31,947 nucleotides of DNA from Bacilli bacterium (GCA_024698065.1 JAILRR010000035.1:1-31947), one strand, 5' to 3'. Positions 14,583 through 24,014 are shown, counted from the first letter of the stretch. Numbers and translations are program-made. Notes: generated from the letters alone by a model not told the origin.

Positions 14583-17500
14583 ATGCGTGAGAAGCTCCCT
14601 TTCCTGTTTAACATCAGGAGTCTTTTCTATTTCTTCTGGCTCGTCTTTTTTATTGGCATGGCCTGGATGGCCTATGGCCTCATCAACAATTCCTTCACCC
14701 AGTTCTACCCATGGACGGACTATTTTGGCCAATACGTCACTTTGACTTTCTACTACCATGACGTTTGGCATGGTTTCCTTAAGACTGGCTATTTTGAGCT
14801 TTATTCGCCAAATACATACCTTGGATCAGATAACATCGGTTCGAATTCCTACTATGGTCTATTCGACCCGTTCTTGATCATCTGCTACATCTTCCCACGC
14901 GCTTGGATCCCTCAGACGTTTGCTTTAGCAACCATGGTTAAAGGAGCGGTGGGTGCGATGGCTATGCGCGCTTATCTCAAGTACATGGGGCTTAGCGAAA
15001 GCTCTTCCCGTGTCGGCGCTTTAGCGTTCGCTTTCAATGGTTGGGTCAATTACTTTGTCGGCTTCCCATCATTCGTTTCGTCGGCGTTCACTTTCCCTCT
15101 CATCATGCTTGGGATCGAGAAAGTCATCAAAGAAAGAAAGCCATTCGCCCTTGTCATGGGTTTATTCCTTTTAGGCATCATCTCGTTCTTCTTCTTGGTG
15201 GTCGCTTGCGTGTGGGGCGTTTTGTACGCTTTATGGCGTTACTTCTGGACCATCAAAAAGAGAAACGCCAAAGAAAACGTCATGGTCATAGTTCTTGGCA
15301 TCGCTGGCTTTGCTATTGGCATAGCGATGTCAGCCTGGACCCTTCTTCCTTCGGTCAGGGAATCCGCTCTTTCGGGAAGAACTTCATCGATCGGCAAAGG
15401 GTATTTGGATGCGATTTTGAATGCTTTCAAAGACAAAGACTTCGGGACGGTGCTTGGATACCTCTTCGAACCGGTTGGGCGTAATCCGATCAGAGAGATG
15501 CAAGCCCTTCAAGGCTTCTTCTATCCAACGATTGGTTATATTGAGCTTCCTCTTGCCGGAAGCGGCTACGACTCATGGACGTCTAACGCTTTCATCTATA
15601 CGCCTCTTGTGATTCTCTTCTTCATCGCTTTTGTCAATTCGATAAGAAACAAGAAAATCGGGGATATCATTGCCGTTTTGCTCTGCGCTTACCTGATGCT
15701 CACCAACTTGGCGTACTACATGTTCTACGCTTTCACAGGCGATGGATATGGACGTTGGTTCATCGTTCTTGTGCCATGCGCGATTTATTATGCTTGTAGA
15801 GAGCTAGACCACATCAAAGAAGAGAAGAAGTGGGTCATCTTCACTGGCGCTTTCCTTGCCCTTGCTCTAGCGATGATGACTTGGATTCTCACCATCATCT
15901 TCGTTCAGGATTGCCATTACCCTGTATGGCTTGACCCATACTGGCCAGATGGCCTTGATCACGTTCCATTCCAGACGGTTAGCAGAGATGGCATCACCAG
16001 ATCCTGCTTATGGATTGTTTTCTATCAGCTAGGCATGGATTTTGCGGTTGGCATGCTCATCTTCTTCATGAAAAACCACAAACATTTGAGCAAGGTTTTG
16101 ATGGGGATAATCGCGACTGAGACCATTCTTTGGGGAAATATGTCTTTCGTCTACAAAGGAACTTGGAACTTCAAGTGGTGGAATGGCGGGGAAACCGTCA
16201 GAAACACTTTGACATCGTATGGTGAAAAGCTCTTGGAGGATGATCCTGGATATTACAGAACCTACTACGATGATATCCGTGACAGGAATAGCCCATATAT
16301 TTGGCACACGAATGGTTGCTCGACCTTCCATTCCCTTTTCAACTACGACCTCTCTCAGCTTAATTGTTATATCGGAGCGAATAGACCAATCCAGGTTAGG
16401 GATGCAAAAGAGAACAAATACGCGTATGGCGAAGTCTACACTTCAAAATCTTGGTCCACTTTCTATGGCAACAAGCGTTTTGGAACCGATCTTGCTTTGT
16501 CGATGAAATACTACGCCATCATGCGTGAGGGCTATGGTACCTATGAAGGCGTTGCCGATAACGTGCCTTGGGGCTCTGAATTGGTTTATGGGGACAATAA
16601 CAGCACCTTCCGTCTCTACAAGAACCCATATGTCGAGAAAATGAAGCTTGGTCACGCCGTTGACCATATCTATAAACGCAACGTCGTGGAAGGCTCTTTT
16701 GACCAAGCAGATGACTTCCTCAAATTAAGTGCCACGCAGACTCCGATTGGTGGTTACGATGAGCTAATGAGGAACGACGATGTTCTTATGAGTGGCGCCA
16801 TTCTTGAAGACGCTGATGCCGATGCTCTTGTTAATGAAGATTCTTCCTTTGCCATTGAGCCAGCGCCTCAGGGGACAACGCTTTTCCAGCCGGTCTATTA
16901 TAGCGGGCAGATTTATTCGGGCAACGTACCTAACCCAGTGGATGATTCTTTCCAGTGGTGGGGAACTTGGAAAGGACGCGAAGGCCCTGGCTATTTTGCG
17001 GATATCATCGAAAAAGGGGTTGAGACAACCTTCCAAGAACAAAAGACGTATGTCGATAGCAAAGGCAACTACATCACGACTAAAGACGGCTTTGACATCA
17101 ACAAGGATTTCAAATACAAAGGCGATAGCGATATCGTCGCTTTGAAGCCATATGATGGCAGCACTTACTTCAATGACGATTGGGGTGGCGCTTGCTTCGC
17201 GCTCAATTACAATCTCCGCGCCGATAGATACAAAACGAGAATCTACATGATCGGCGACAGGATGAAGCCTAATGGCGAAATCGAGGAGAACGTCCTCCTT
17301 AGCTATGAGTATTGGGCTCTTAGCAACATCATCGGTTACCGTATTGGCGACACTCGCAGCTGTGACGTCTTCCATATGTATCCGAATGGCAGGGTCAAAT
17401 ATATCTGCTTCAACGCCAAACCAAGCGACTTCAAAGAAGGGACATTCCCTTCACGCGTTTCCGTTTTCAAAGCGGAGAAGAGCGAAGTCGATAATGCCTT

Positions 17501-17948
17501 TAATGCGATAAGCGATGACTCCCACAACCTGATGAACGTCACCTACGACAAGAACAAATTCGCCTTCGATAGCAATTTCCCAACCAAGAAGGTTGTCACG
17601 ACCTCAGTCGGATATGATGCTGGCTGGTCTGTTAAGGCAATCGATGAGAATGGCGAGGTCACTTATCCAAAGATGCTTAAGGTCAATGGTGGCTTAGTTG
17701 GCTTTATCGCCCCAGCAGGGAAGGTTTCCTATGAGCTCACTTATATGACGCCATATCTCAAACTCGGCGCGTTAGCTTCTAGTGGTGCCTGGTTCGTTGT
17801 GGCTGGGCATTCTTTGGTGGTCTTCACTCTTGAGATCAAGAAAAAGAGGAAAGAACTCGCTAGCATGGAGGCCTCCATGGAAAGCGAGCAAACCACTTCC
17901 AAACCATTAGAAAAAGAGAGCGGACAGAGCCCACTCCCTAGTGCTTAA
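14583..17948 (+). CDS. YfhO family membrane protein
   Basis: A large polytopic membrane protein, 1121 residues from ATG 14583. The first ~500 residues hold about a dozen membrane segments, with YfhO hallmarks near the start: an Asp/Gly-rich loop in PWTDYFGQY, SPNTYLGSDNIGSNSYYGLFDPF, and GALAFAFNGW. A long extracytoplasmic region (about 530-1080) follows, then one last membrane helix and a hydrophilic Ser/Glu-rich tail. YfhO proteins are GT-C-like and are linked to glycosylation of teichoic acids or other surface polymers in Firmicutes. No ribosome binding site precedes ATG 14583; open frame continues upstream to an AGGAG at the PII stop, so the true start may be ATT 14517 (1143 residues). 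Its stop overlaps the rsmI stop on the other strand. It fits the window's glycan theme. Confidence 0.86.
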   Translation: MREKLPFLFNIRSLFYFFWLVFFIGMAWMAYGLINNSFTQFYPWTDYFGQYVTLTFYYHDVWHGFLKTGYFELYSPNTYLGSDNIGSNSYYGLFDPFLIICYIFPRAWIPQTFALATMVKGAVGAMAMRAYLKYMGLSESSSRVGALAFAFNGWVNYFVGFPSFVSSAFTFPLIMLGIEKVIKERKPFALVMGLFLLGIISFFFLVVACVWGVLYALWRYFWTIKKRNAKENVMVIVLGIAGFAIGIAMSAWTLLPSVRESALSGRTSSIGKGYLDAILNAFKDKDFGTVLGYLFEPVGRNPIREMQALQGFFYPTIGYIELPLAGSGYDSWTSNAFIYTPLVILFFIAFVNSIRNKKIGDIIAVLLCAYLMLTNLAYYMFYAFTGDGYGRWFIVLVPCAIYYACRELDHIKEEKKWVIFTGAFLALALAMMTWILTIIFVQDCHYPVWLDPYWPDGLDHVPFQTVSRDGITRSCLWIVFYQLGMDFAVGMLIFFMKNHKHLSKVLMGIIATETILWGNMSFVYKGTWNFKWWNGGETVRNTLTSYGEKLLEDDPGYYRTYYDDIRDRNSPYIWHTNGCSTFHSLFNYDLSQLNCYIGANRPIQVRDAKENKYAYGEVYTSKSWSTFYGNKRFGTDLALSMKYYAIMREGYGTYEGVADNVPWGSELVYGDNNSTFRLYKNPYVEKMKLGHAVDHIYKRNVVEGSFDQADDFLKLSATQTPIGGYDELMRNDDVLMSGAILEDADADALVNEDSSFAIEPAPQGTTLFQPVYYSGQIYSGNVPNPVDDSFQWWGTWKGREGPGYFADIIEKGVETTFQEQKTYVDSKGNYITTKDGFDINKDFKYKGDSDIVALKPYDGSTYFNDDWGGACFALNYNLRADRYKTRIYMIGDRMKPNGEIEENVLLSYEYWALSNIIGYRIGDTRSCDVFHMYPNGRVKYICFNAKPSDFKEGTFPSRVSVFKAEKSEVDNAFNAISDDSHNLMNVTYDKNKFAFDSNFPTKKVVTTSVGYDAGWSVKAIDENGEVTYPKMLKVNGGLVGFIAPAGKVSYELTYMTPYLKLGALASSGAWFVVAGHSLVVFTLEIKKKRKELASMEASMESEQTTSKPLEKESGQSPLPSA

Positions 17949-18805
17949 TCTTTGAAGTTCTTAAGGTAGATATCGTAGACGACATTCTTCGGGATGTCGT
18001 TTTCTTTTGCTGTTTCTTTAATTGCTTCTTTTGAAGAAAGGGTTTTGAGTTTCTCTTTCAAAATCTCAACGATTTCCTCATTTGAAACGGTTTTTGCCAC
18101 GGATTTCTGCTTTTCGACGATAATAACCATCTCACCGATAAGGGTTGCTTCGTCTAGCTCTGACATCTCACCAAGAGTGCCTCTGATATATTCTTCGTGC
18201 TGCTTAGTGAGTTCTCTTGCGATGACGGCTTTGCGGCCTTCTCCAAGGATGCTAGACATGTCTTTGAGTGTGGCACCAATGCGGTGTGGAGCCTCATAGA
18301 AAACAATTGTGTCTTCTCTATCTTTGAGAGACTCTAATTCTTTTTTTCTGGCGGAAGGTTTGCTAGGGAGGAAGCCATAGAAGTAGAAGTGGTCCGCTTC
18401 AAGACCAGAGCCAACTAGGCCACAGATTGCAGCGCTAGGCCCATTGACGACGGAGACTTTGATACCCGCTTCGATGCAGCGCTTTGTAAGTCTTTCTCCT
18501 GGGTCGCTGACGGTTGGATATCCAGCGTCAGACATATAGGCTATTTTCTTTCCTTCTTTGAGAAGGGAGATGATCTTCTGAGAAGCTTCTTCTTCGTTAT
18601 GCTCGTGGCAGGAGATGAACTGCTTATCTAAGCCGAATTTCTTCAAAAGGGAGCCGCTGTTGCGGGTGTCCTCGCAAGCGACATAATCAATCTCTTTGAG
18701 CACTTCCAAAGCTCTTGGAGTCATTTCTCCTAGGTTGCCTATTGGGGTGGCAATGAGATACAAAAGAGGACTCTTGCCGAAGAAGTTAAGTTCGCGGTTT
18801 ATCAT
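17945..18805 (-). CDS. rsmI: 16S rRNA (cytidine1402-2'-O)-methyltransferase
   Basis: A 286-residue SAM-dependent methyltransferase of the tetrapyrrole-methylase fold that methylates C1402 of 16S rRNA in the decoding centre. Signatures are LIATPIGNLGEMTPRAL near the N-terminus, YVACEDTRNSG, SDAGYPTVSDPGE, NGPSAAICGLVGSGL, FYGFLPSK and YEAPHRI. The C-terminal ~60 residues contain the typical helix-turn-helix-like segment (SSKEAIKETAKENDI). It is the last gene of the dnaX block and overlaps ricT upstream by 20 bases. Its stop shares bases with the stop of the convergent yfhO gene, and no terminator separates them. Confidence 0.95.
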   Translation of the reverse strand: MINRELNFFGKSPLLYLIATPIGNLGEMTPRALEVLKEIDYVACEDTRNSGSLLKKFGLDKQFISCHEHNEEEASQKIISLLKEGKKIAYMSDAGYPTVSDPGERLTKRCIEAGIKVSVVNGPSAAICGLVGSGLEADHFYFYGFLPSKPSARKKELESLKDREDTIVFYEAPHRIGATLKDMSSILGEGRKAVIARELTKQHEEYIRGTLGEMSELDEATLIGEMVIIVEKQKSVAKTVSNEEIVEILKEKLKTLSSKEAIKETAKENDIPKNVVYDIYLKNFKD

Positions 18806-19661
18806 TGTGGCGGCTCGGCCTTCCTTGATGTGAATGATTCACAAGCTCGTTATATTCATCAAGAGATAAGTAAGCGACATCAAGCTCTGTTTTGAGTTTG
18901 ATGGTTTGCGAAAGGATATTGAAGGAATCGACAACGTAGTCAGATCCGTTATATTTCACAGGCGTTCCAGGGCGAGGGAAGTTCTTGCGGGCCTCTGTAT
19001 AGAGATCATCCTCGTAATTAAGGCAGCAGATGAGCTTGCCACACTGTCCAGAAAGTTTAGGGATGTTGAGGGTGAGCATCTGATTCTTGGCTTTGGAAAT
19101 GGCAATGCCATCAAACTGGTTAAGGAAGGTTGAACAGCAAAGCGGAAGGCCACAGGTGCCGATTCCTCCAACCATCTTGGCTTTGTCGCGAGGGGCGAGC
19201 TGATGGAGTTCGATGCGGCATTTGAGTTGTGGGGCAAGGATGTGGAGAAGCTCACGGAAATCAACGCGGTTATCTGCGGTGTAGGTAATCGTGACCTTTG
19301 CTCCATCGAGAGTGTATTGCGCAGACAAGAGTCTCATCGGAAGGCCCAGTCTAGTGACTTCTTTTTGGGTGATCTTCAAAGCGATATCGGCTTCTTTTTT
19401 GCTCATCTCGTAATCATCGAGATCAAGTTTGGTTGGCCTACGGATGATTGGTTTGAGCTCAAGTCCTGATTTGTAGGCGCTTGTTGGTTTCAAGGCAACG
19501 GAAATCTCGCCAAGCTCAAGTCCTGAAACGGTCTCAACGACGACTTTGTCGCCGATGACCAGCGTATCGTCATCGGTGCCGAAATAATAGGCTTTGCTAG
19601 CGCCATCAAAACTGACTCCGATGAAGTATTTATATGTGCTCATGATTTCGTCTTTATTCAT
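18786..19661 (-). CDS. ricT: PSP1 domain protein, RicT (YaaT) family
   Basis: A 291-residue PSP1/RicT protein. In Bacillus subtilis RicT works with RicA and RicF in a cofactor-binding complex that stimulates RNase Y-dependent mRNA maturation. The conserved PSP1 core and the cysteine-rich centre are present: GTCGLPLCC (two clusters near 170-178) and CGKLICCLNYE (about 215-225), which in the family bind a metal or iron-sulfur group. It starts at ATG 19661, whose ATGA overlaps the holB stop; AAGGA nine bases upstream supports this over the internal ATG seven codons later. The position between holB and rsmI matches the B. subtilis yaaT locus. Confidence 0.93.
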   Translation of the reverse strand: MNKDEIMSTYKYFIGVSFDGASKAYYFGTDDDTLVIGDKVVVETVSGLELGEISVALKPTSAYKSGLELKPIIRRPTKLDLDDYEMSKKEADIALKITQKEVTRLGLPMRLLSAQYTLDGAKVTITYTADNRVDFRELLHILAPQLKCRIELHQLAPRDKAKMVGGIGTCGLPLCCSTFLNQFDGIAISKAKNQMLTLNIPKLSGQCGKLICCLNYEDDLYTEARKNFPRPGTPVKYNGSDYVVDSFNILSQTIKLKTELDVAYLSLDEYNELVNHSHQGRPSRHNDKPRT

Positions 19662-20641
19662 AGTATGAATTCCTTGGTGATGTAGTTGATGAGGTGCTCA
19701 ATCAATAGAGCGGTGTTTATATTGAGCTCAAGATGGTTTCTGACCTTCATGATCTCTAAAAGGCTTTCCTCTGGGTGAGACCACTTCTTAAGTGGCTCAA
19801 TAAGTTTAACATAAGAAGAAAGCAAAGGCGTTTGGTTTTGTTTGAGGGCAAGAAGGTCTTTGAAAGCTAAAGAGAGCATGTCGAGGAAATAACGCGCCTT
19901 GCCTTTTTTGTCTAAATCAGGGATGACGTTTTTCTCGAAAAGATAACAAACTTCGCTTCTTGGCTTCGAAAGGGCATTAAGCGCCGCAAGGAAAGAGTCT
20001 TTGGCGTTTTTATATTCGGCCGTCTTCGATTCTTCTAGGACGAGGGGAGCGCTGTTTGAAAAATAGGAAATAAGCTCCGCATCCTCAAGTGAGACTCCTT
20101 CGTCCACCGATTCTTTGATGACTTCCTCTCTTGGCGAGAGAAGCATCCTTAAGCATTGGCAGCGGGAGATGATGGTTGGCAGGACTTTAGCCTCGTTCTC
20201 TGTTGTGAGGATCGCGAAAGTGTGGGTAGGAGGTTCTTCTAAAAACTTAAGCAAGGAGTTAATTGCCTCCACGCTCATGGATTCCACGAGATGGATGATA
20301 TAAATCATGATTCCCTTGGATTCTGTAGGGGTTTTTGAGAAATCTTCGACGACGTTTTCGACTTCTTCTTTCTTAATGCCGTCCTCGTCTTCGCCAAGGA
20401 TATGGAAGTCCATATAGGTCCCATGTTCTAAGCGATTGCAGCTTCTGCATTCTTCGCAAGCAAGAGGGTCTTTGTGGTCGCAGATAAGGCTCTTGGCCAT
20501 GAATTTGGCGGTTTCCAAAAGAGGAGTCCCTGACTCTCCGCATAAGAGGTAGGCATGGGCCAGACGCTCATTGGCGATGGCGCTAGCGAAAGTCCTATAT
20601 ACGAGCGGTTGTTTCTTCTCTAGGTAATCGCCGAATCTCAT
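19658..20641 (-). CDS. holB: DNA polymerase III delta' subunit
   Basis: A 327-residue clamp-loader subunit that works with DnaX and delta to load the sliding clamp. The N-terminal AAA+ fold shows LAHAYLLCGESG, where the Walker A Lys is absent as expected for a non-hydrolysing delta' subunit. A zinc-binding cysteine group (CDHKDPLACEECRSC) follows, then NSLLKFLEEPP and the sensor-type TIISRCQ motif, whose arginine finger acts on a neighbouring subunit. The start overlaps the end of tmk by four bases (ATGA), and the stop overlaps ricT. The order tmk-holB-ricT-rsmI is conserved in Bacilli. Confidence 0.95.
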   Translation of the reverse strand: MRFGDYLEKKQPLVYRTFASAIANERLAHAYLLCGESGTPLLETAKFMAKSLICDHKDPLACEECRSCNRLEHGTYMDFHILGEDEDGIKKEEVENVVEDFSKTPTESKGIMIYIIHLVESMSVEAINSLLKFLEEPPTHTFAILTTENEAKVLPTIISRCQCLRMLLSPREEVIKESVDEGVSLEDAELISYFSNSAPLVLEESKTAEYKNAKDSFLAALNALSKPRSEVCYLFEKNVIPDLDKKGKARYFLDMLSLAFKDLLALKQNQTPLLSSYVKLIEPLKKWSHPEESLLEIMKVRNHLELNINTALLIEHLINYITKEFIL

Positions 20642-21258
20642 TTCTTTAATCTAGCTTCGATTGCTTTGTATGATTCCTCAAAGACCTCATCTGGTCCTTT
20701 GGAGGCATCAATGATCACGAATCTTTGCGGGAACTTTTTGGCAAGCTCATGGAAGGAATCGCGGACTTTGTTATGGAAAGCGAGTTTCTCAACATCAAGG
20801 CGGTTCACTTCTCTTTGGCTATTGGCAGCGATCCTCGCTAAACCTTCCTCTGGTTTGATATCGAAGAGGATCGTGAGGTCAGGAAGCATTCCTTCGGTTG
20901 CGAATAAGTTCATGTTGTAGACGTTGTCGATGCCGATTTCACGGGCTCCGCCCTGGTAGGCAAGAGATGAATCGATGAAGCGGTCACAAAGGACAAGTTT
21001 CCCTTCTTTTAAGGCAGGAATGACTTTTTCTACTAAGTGCTGACGGCGGCTTGCGGCATATAAAAGAGCCTCGGTGCGAGGGTCCATAGCTGTGTTCTTC
21101 TTGTCGAGAATGACGTTTCTGATTTCTTCAGCAATAGGGGTGCCACCAGGTTCCCTGGTCAAAACGATCTCATATCCTTCGGAAGTGAGTTTCTCGACGA
21201 TTCTTTTAATGGCAGTGCTTTTTCCAGCACCTTCTCCGCCTTCAAATGTGATGAACAT
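20638..21258 (-). CDS. tmk: Thymidylate kinase
   Basis: A 206-residue kinase that phosphorylates dTMP to dTDP for DNA synthesis. The P-loop is GGEGAGKST (residues 7-15). TREPGG follows near residue 36, and the DRFIDSSLAYQG segment near 95-106 holds the DRX motif that binds nucleotide. Length is typical (about 205-215). It begins one base after the recR stop and overlaps holB, so translation of the whole block is tightly linked. Confidence 0.97.
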   Translation of the reverse strand: MFITFEGGEGAGKSTAIKRIVEKLTSEGYEIVLTREPGGTPIAEEIRNVILDKKNTAMDPRTEALLYAASRRQHLVEKVIPALKEGKLVLCDRFIDSSLAYQGGAREIGIDNVYNMNLFATEGMLPDLTILFDIKPEEGLARIAANSQREVNRLDVEKLAFHNKVRDSFHELAKKFPQRFVIIDASKGPDEVFEESYKAIEARLKK

Positions 21259-21259
21259 G

Positions 21260-21856
21260 TTAGATCTTCTTCCTTCCTTCGAATGCTTTGGATAGTGTCA
21301 AAGCATCAGCGTAATCAAGGGATGACCCCATTGGTAAGCCATAGCCTAATCTCGTGACATTAGGGACCACCCCATCAAGGACTTTGGCGATGAATAAAGC
21401 GGTGGTCTCCCCGTCTATGGTTGGGTTAGTGGCAATGATGACTTCGGTCACCTCATTCTCTTTGACACGTTCTAGAAGCTCTTTGATTTTAAGGTCATCT
21501 GGGCCGATCCCTCTGCTTGGGGAAACAACTCCCCCAAGAACATGGAAAAGCCCATCAAAGGAATTCATTTTCTCAATGGCCAAGGCATCTTTAGTGTCAC
21601 TTACGACACAGATGGTTTTGTGATTTCGTGCGGGATTTGCACAGATTTCACACTTCTCATCCTCGGTATAGAGCCCACAAACTGGGCATGGGTGGATGTT
21701 TGAGGAAACGTCTTTGATGGCCTTAACAAAATCATCCCGGTCTTCTTCTTTCATGCGAAGAACGGCATACGCCATACGTTCAGCGCTTTTGACGCCGATG
21801 CCGGGAAGTTTGCTAAATGACTCTATGAGTTCGGTCAAAGAGCGGAGTTCTTTCAT
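21260..21856 (-). CDS. recR: Recombination protein RecR
   Basis: A 198-residue DNA repair protein that acts with RecO and RecF to load RecA on gapped DNA. A helix-hairpin-helix is at the N-terminus (FSKLPGIGVKSAERMAY). The four-cysteine zinc finger is CPVCGLYTEDEKCEIC (about 56-71). The Toprim domain follows (ICVVSDTKDALAIEKM, ATNPTIDGETTALF), and the C-terminus has the Walker-B-like TRLGYGLPMGSSLDYAD segment. Length is standard. Its start codon shares one base with the ebfC stop (TAATG). Confidence 0.97.
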   Translation of the reverse strand: MKELRSLTELIESFSKLPGIGVKSAERMAYAVLRMKEEDRDDFVKAIKDVSSNIHPCPVCGLYTEDEKCEICANPARNHKTICVVSDTKDALAIEKMNSFDGLFHVLGGVVSPSRGIGPDDLKIKELLERVKENEVTEVIIATNPTIDGETTALFIAKVLDGVVPNVTRLGYGLPMGSSLDYADALTLSKAFEGRKKI

Positions 21857-22161
21857 TAGAAGCCGAGGACTCCTCTTTGTCCGGTGACTCTCTCTTCGAT
21901 GGCATCGCTTTCGGCCTGGACTTTGTCATAGGCTTCGTTGATGGCCATGGTGAGGGTCTCTTCAACCATCTCTTCGTTGTCGGCGGATAAGGCATCTTTG
22001 TCAATCTTGACGGACTTGATCTTTCTATCGCCCATGATGGTGACTTCGATGATGCCGGCTTTCTTCACGACGAACTCTTTGGTGGCTAACTCTTCGTGGG
22101 CTTTCTTGAGTTCGCGTTCCATTCTCTTAGCATTCGCTAACATTTGCTGCATTGGGTTCAT
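21856..22161 (-). CDS. ebfC: YbaB/EbfC family nucleoid-associated protein
   Basis: A 101-residue protein of the YbaB/EbfC family, small dimeric DNA-binding proteins encoded between dnaX and recR in most bacteria. The N-terminus has the family MNPMQQMLANAKRMERELKKA helix, followed by the KAGIIEVTIMGDRKIKSVKID strand region and a C-terminal acidic helix. AGGAGAGG (in the 14-bp gap after dnaX) lies just before the ATG. Its exact role is not settled; it is thought to shape the chromosome or assist recombination with RecR. Confidence 0.93.
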   Translation of the reverse strand: MNPMQQMLANAKRMERELKKAHEELATKEFVVKKAGIIEVTIMGDRKIKSVKIDKDALSADNEEMVEETLTMAINEAYDKVQAESDAIEERVTGQRGVLGF

Positions 22162-22175
22162 ATTGTTACCTCTCC

Positions 22176-24014
22176 TTATTTAACTATTGGTAAATCTAAG
22201 ACGATGTCTTTTTTGTTTGGAATCTGTCCCATTTGGACTTTCTCGTAGTAGTAGGTGCGTACGGCAAGACGACGGTTTGGGTCAAGCGCGTACACGAAGA
22301 CCCTGCGGCCAAGCATAGCTTCGACTAAGTCGGATAGAGCCGCCTGGTTCGCGACAAGGTTTGCCTTCTCGGCTTGGTTCTTATGCTGGTAGGCAAGGAT
22401 CAAAGCCTCTTTGCAAAGGCAGAATGGCGAAGAATCGCTCAAAAGGCTTGCGACTTTGCCGAATTTTGGGTCCATCTTAAGCTCATCAAGGAGTGGCCAC
22501 TTGTCTTTGAGGGACAACCTTTCTTCTTTGGAAGCAAGGATGGAAATATTGAAAATCTGCTCATCAGAAAGAACGAAGTTAGTTCCAGAATTTGAGATTT
22601 CGTGATGGGCGATTTTCGAAGTGTCGATGGTGGTGGCACGGACAATGGTGTCTTCTTTGACCGGCTTTGGTTCTTTCTTTGGCATTGGCGCCGGAGCTGG
22701 CGCTGGAGCCGGAGCGGCTTCCTCTTTTGGCTCCTCTTTGTCTATGAGCCAATCAGGAACTTCGGCGTTCTTCTTTGGCGCTGGGCTATATTTGTTTTCG
22801 TTAATGAACTCAAAGAGCGGTGTCGATGGTGTTTCCTCAACAGGCTTGGCTTCTTGGACAGGCTCTGGTTTTGGTTCAACTGGTTTTGGCGCCGGGGCAG
22901 GTTTCTTAACTGGTTTTGGTGCAGGTGCTATTGCGGCCGTATCGGTTGATGCCATTCTAAGAAGCGTTAACTCAAAGAGGGAACGGATATCGGAAACGTT
23001 TCTGAAATTGTTCTGGGCTTCGATGAGGGAAGAGATCATTGAATTGCAATCAGCAGGGGAAAGGTTCTTCGCAAGGACATCGGCGTTCTCTTTGTCGAGC
23101 TTCTCCATGAGAGACACATCATTTGTCTTTTCATAGATGAGAAGATCTTTAAGCAAAGAGATGAGTTCGAGGACGAGCCTACGGATATCGATTCCACCAG
23201 CGAGATAGGCTTCGCTCTTTTTGACGACTTCGGCGACGTTGCCTTCTCTGATTGAAAGGATGAGGTCAACCTTCTCGTCAATGCTTGCTAAGCCATACAT
23301 GGCAAGTACGTCTTCTTCGTGGAGGACGTTGTTGCTAAAAGCAAGAACTTGGTCAAGGATGGAAAGCGCATCACGCATTCCTCCATCAGCCAAATCGATG
23401 ATGGTCTTAAGGCCTTCTTCCGTGTATTTCGTGCCCTCTTTGCCAAGGATTTCGTGCAATTTCTCACTCATTTCCTCTGGAGAGAGTTTGGAGAAATCGA
23501 ATCTTTGACAACGGGAAAGGATGGTCGGGATAACCTTGAACGGCTCGGTGGTGCAAAGGATGAAAATGACGTTCTCCGGTGGTTCCTCAATGGTCTTTAG
23601 GAGGGCGTTGAAGGCGCCGGTCGTCATCATATGGACTTCGTCGATGATATAGACTTTGTAGTTTCCTTTGATTGGGGCGTACCTGACCTTTTCGATGAGG
23701 TCACGGACTTGGTCAACGCCGTTATTTGAGGCGGCGTCGATCTCAATGACATCAGGGTGGGTGCCGTTAGCGACTTCTTGGCAGTTTTGGCAATGGTTGC
23801 ACTGATGGCCAAGGCCTTCTTCGCAGTTGAGGGCTTTGGCGAAAAGACGGGCCATTGAAGTTTTGCCAGTTCCACGAGGGCCGGCGAAAAGATAAGCGTG
23901 GGCCATCTTGCCGGTCGTGAGAGCGTTCTTCAGCGTACGCACAATTGGTTTCTGACCGGCGACTTCTTCAAAAGTCTGTGGACGGTAGGTGAGATATAAA
24001 GCTTTATATGACAT
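22176..24014 (-). CDS. dnaX: DNA polymerase III subunits tau/gamma
   Basis: A 612-residue clamp-loader ATPase. Walker A GPRGTGKT lies near residues 45-52, a zinc group (CEEGLGHQCNHCQNC) near 64-79, Walker B IDEVHMM near 124-130, and the sensor motif TILSRCQRFDF near 165-175. Domain III extends to about 360. A Pro/Ala/Lys/Glu-rich linker (about 365-470) with PKPV and AP repeats precedes a C-terminal tau-like domain. No A-rich slippery run was seen in the linker, so a separate gamma product by frameshifting is not indicated. It is the first gene of the block, driven by a TATAAT box at 24033-24038 on the minus strand and facing prfA. Confidence 0.97.
   Translation of the reverse strand: MSYKALYLTYRPQTFEEVAGQKPIVRTLKNALTTGKMAHAYLFAGPRGTGKTSMARLFAKALNCEEGLGHQCNHCQNCQEVANGTHPDVIEIDAASNNGVDQVRDLIEKVRYAPIKGNYKVYIIDEVHMMTTGAFNALLKTIEEPPENVIFILCTTEPFKVIPTILSRCQRFDFSKLSPEEMSEKLHEILGKEGTKYTEEGLKTIIDLADGGMRDALSILDQVLAFSNNVLHEEDVLAMYGLASIDEKVDLILSIREGNVAEVVKKSEAYLAGGIDIRRLVLELISLLKDLLIYEKTNDVSLMEKLDKENADVLAKNLSPADCNSMISSLIEAQNNFRNVSDIRSLFELTLLRMASTDTAAIAPAPKPVKKPAPAPKPVEPKPEPVQEAKPVEETPSTPLFEFINENKYSPAPKKNAEVPDWLIDKEEPKEEAAPAPAPAPAPMPKKEPKPVKEDTIVRATTIDTSKIAHHEISNSGTNFVLSDEQIFNISILASKEERLSLKDKWPLLDELKMDPKFGKVASLLSDSSPFCLCKEALILAYQHKNQAEKANLVANQAALSDLVEAMLGRRVFVYALDPNRRLAVRTYYYEKVQMGQIPNKKDIVLDLPIVK

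Noticed and set aside
10138..19661. Use of TGA as a tryptophan codon (Mycoplasma code).
   Set aside because: TGA ends several genes exactly at ATGA overlaps with the next gene (10181, 13701, 19658-19660), and Trp is encoded by TGG throughout.
22621..22920. Possible programmed frameshift in dnaX producing a short gamma form.
   Set aside because: No A-rich slippery heptamer was found in the linker-coding region; a single full-length product is the simpler reading.
22621..23136. A Gly/Ser/Ala-rich plus-strand open frame of 171 residues.
   Set aside because: It is the reverse complement of the Pro/Ala/Lys-rich linker of DnaX; low complexity with no independent start signal.
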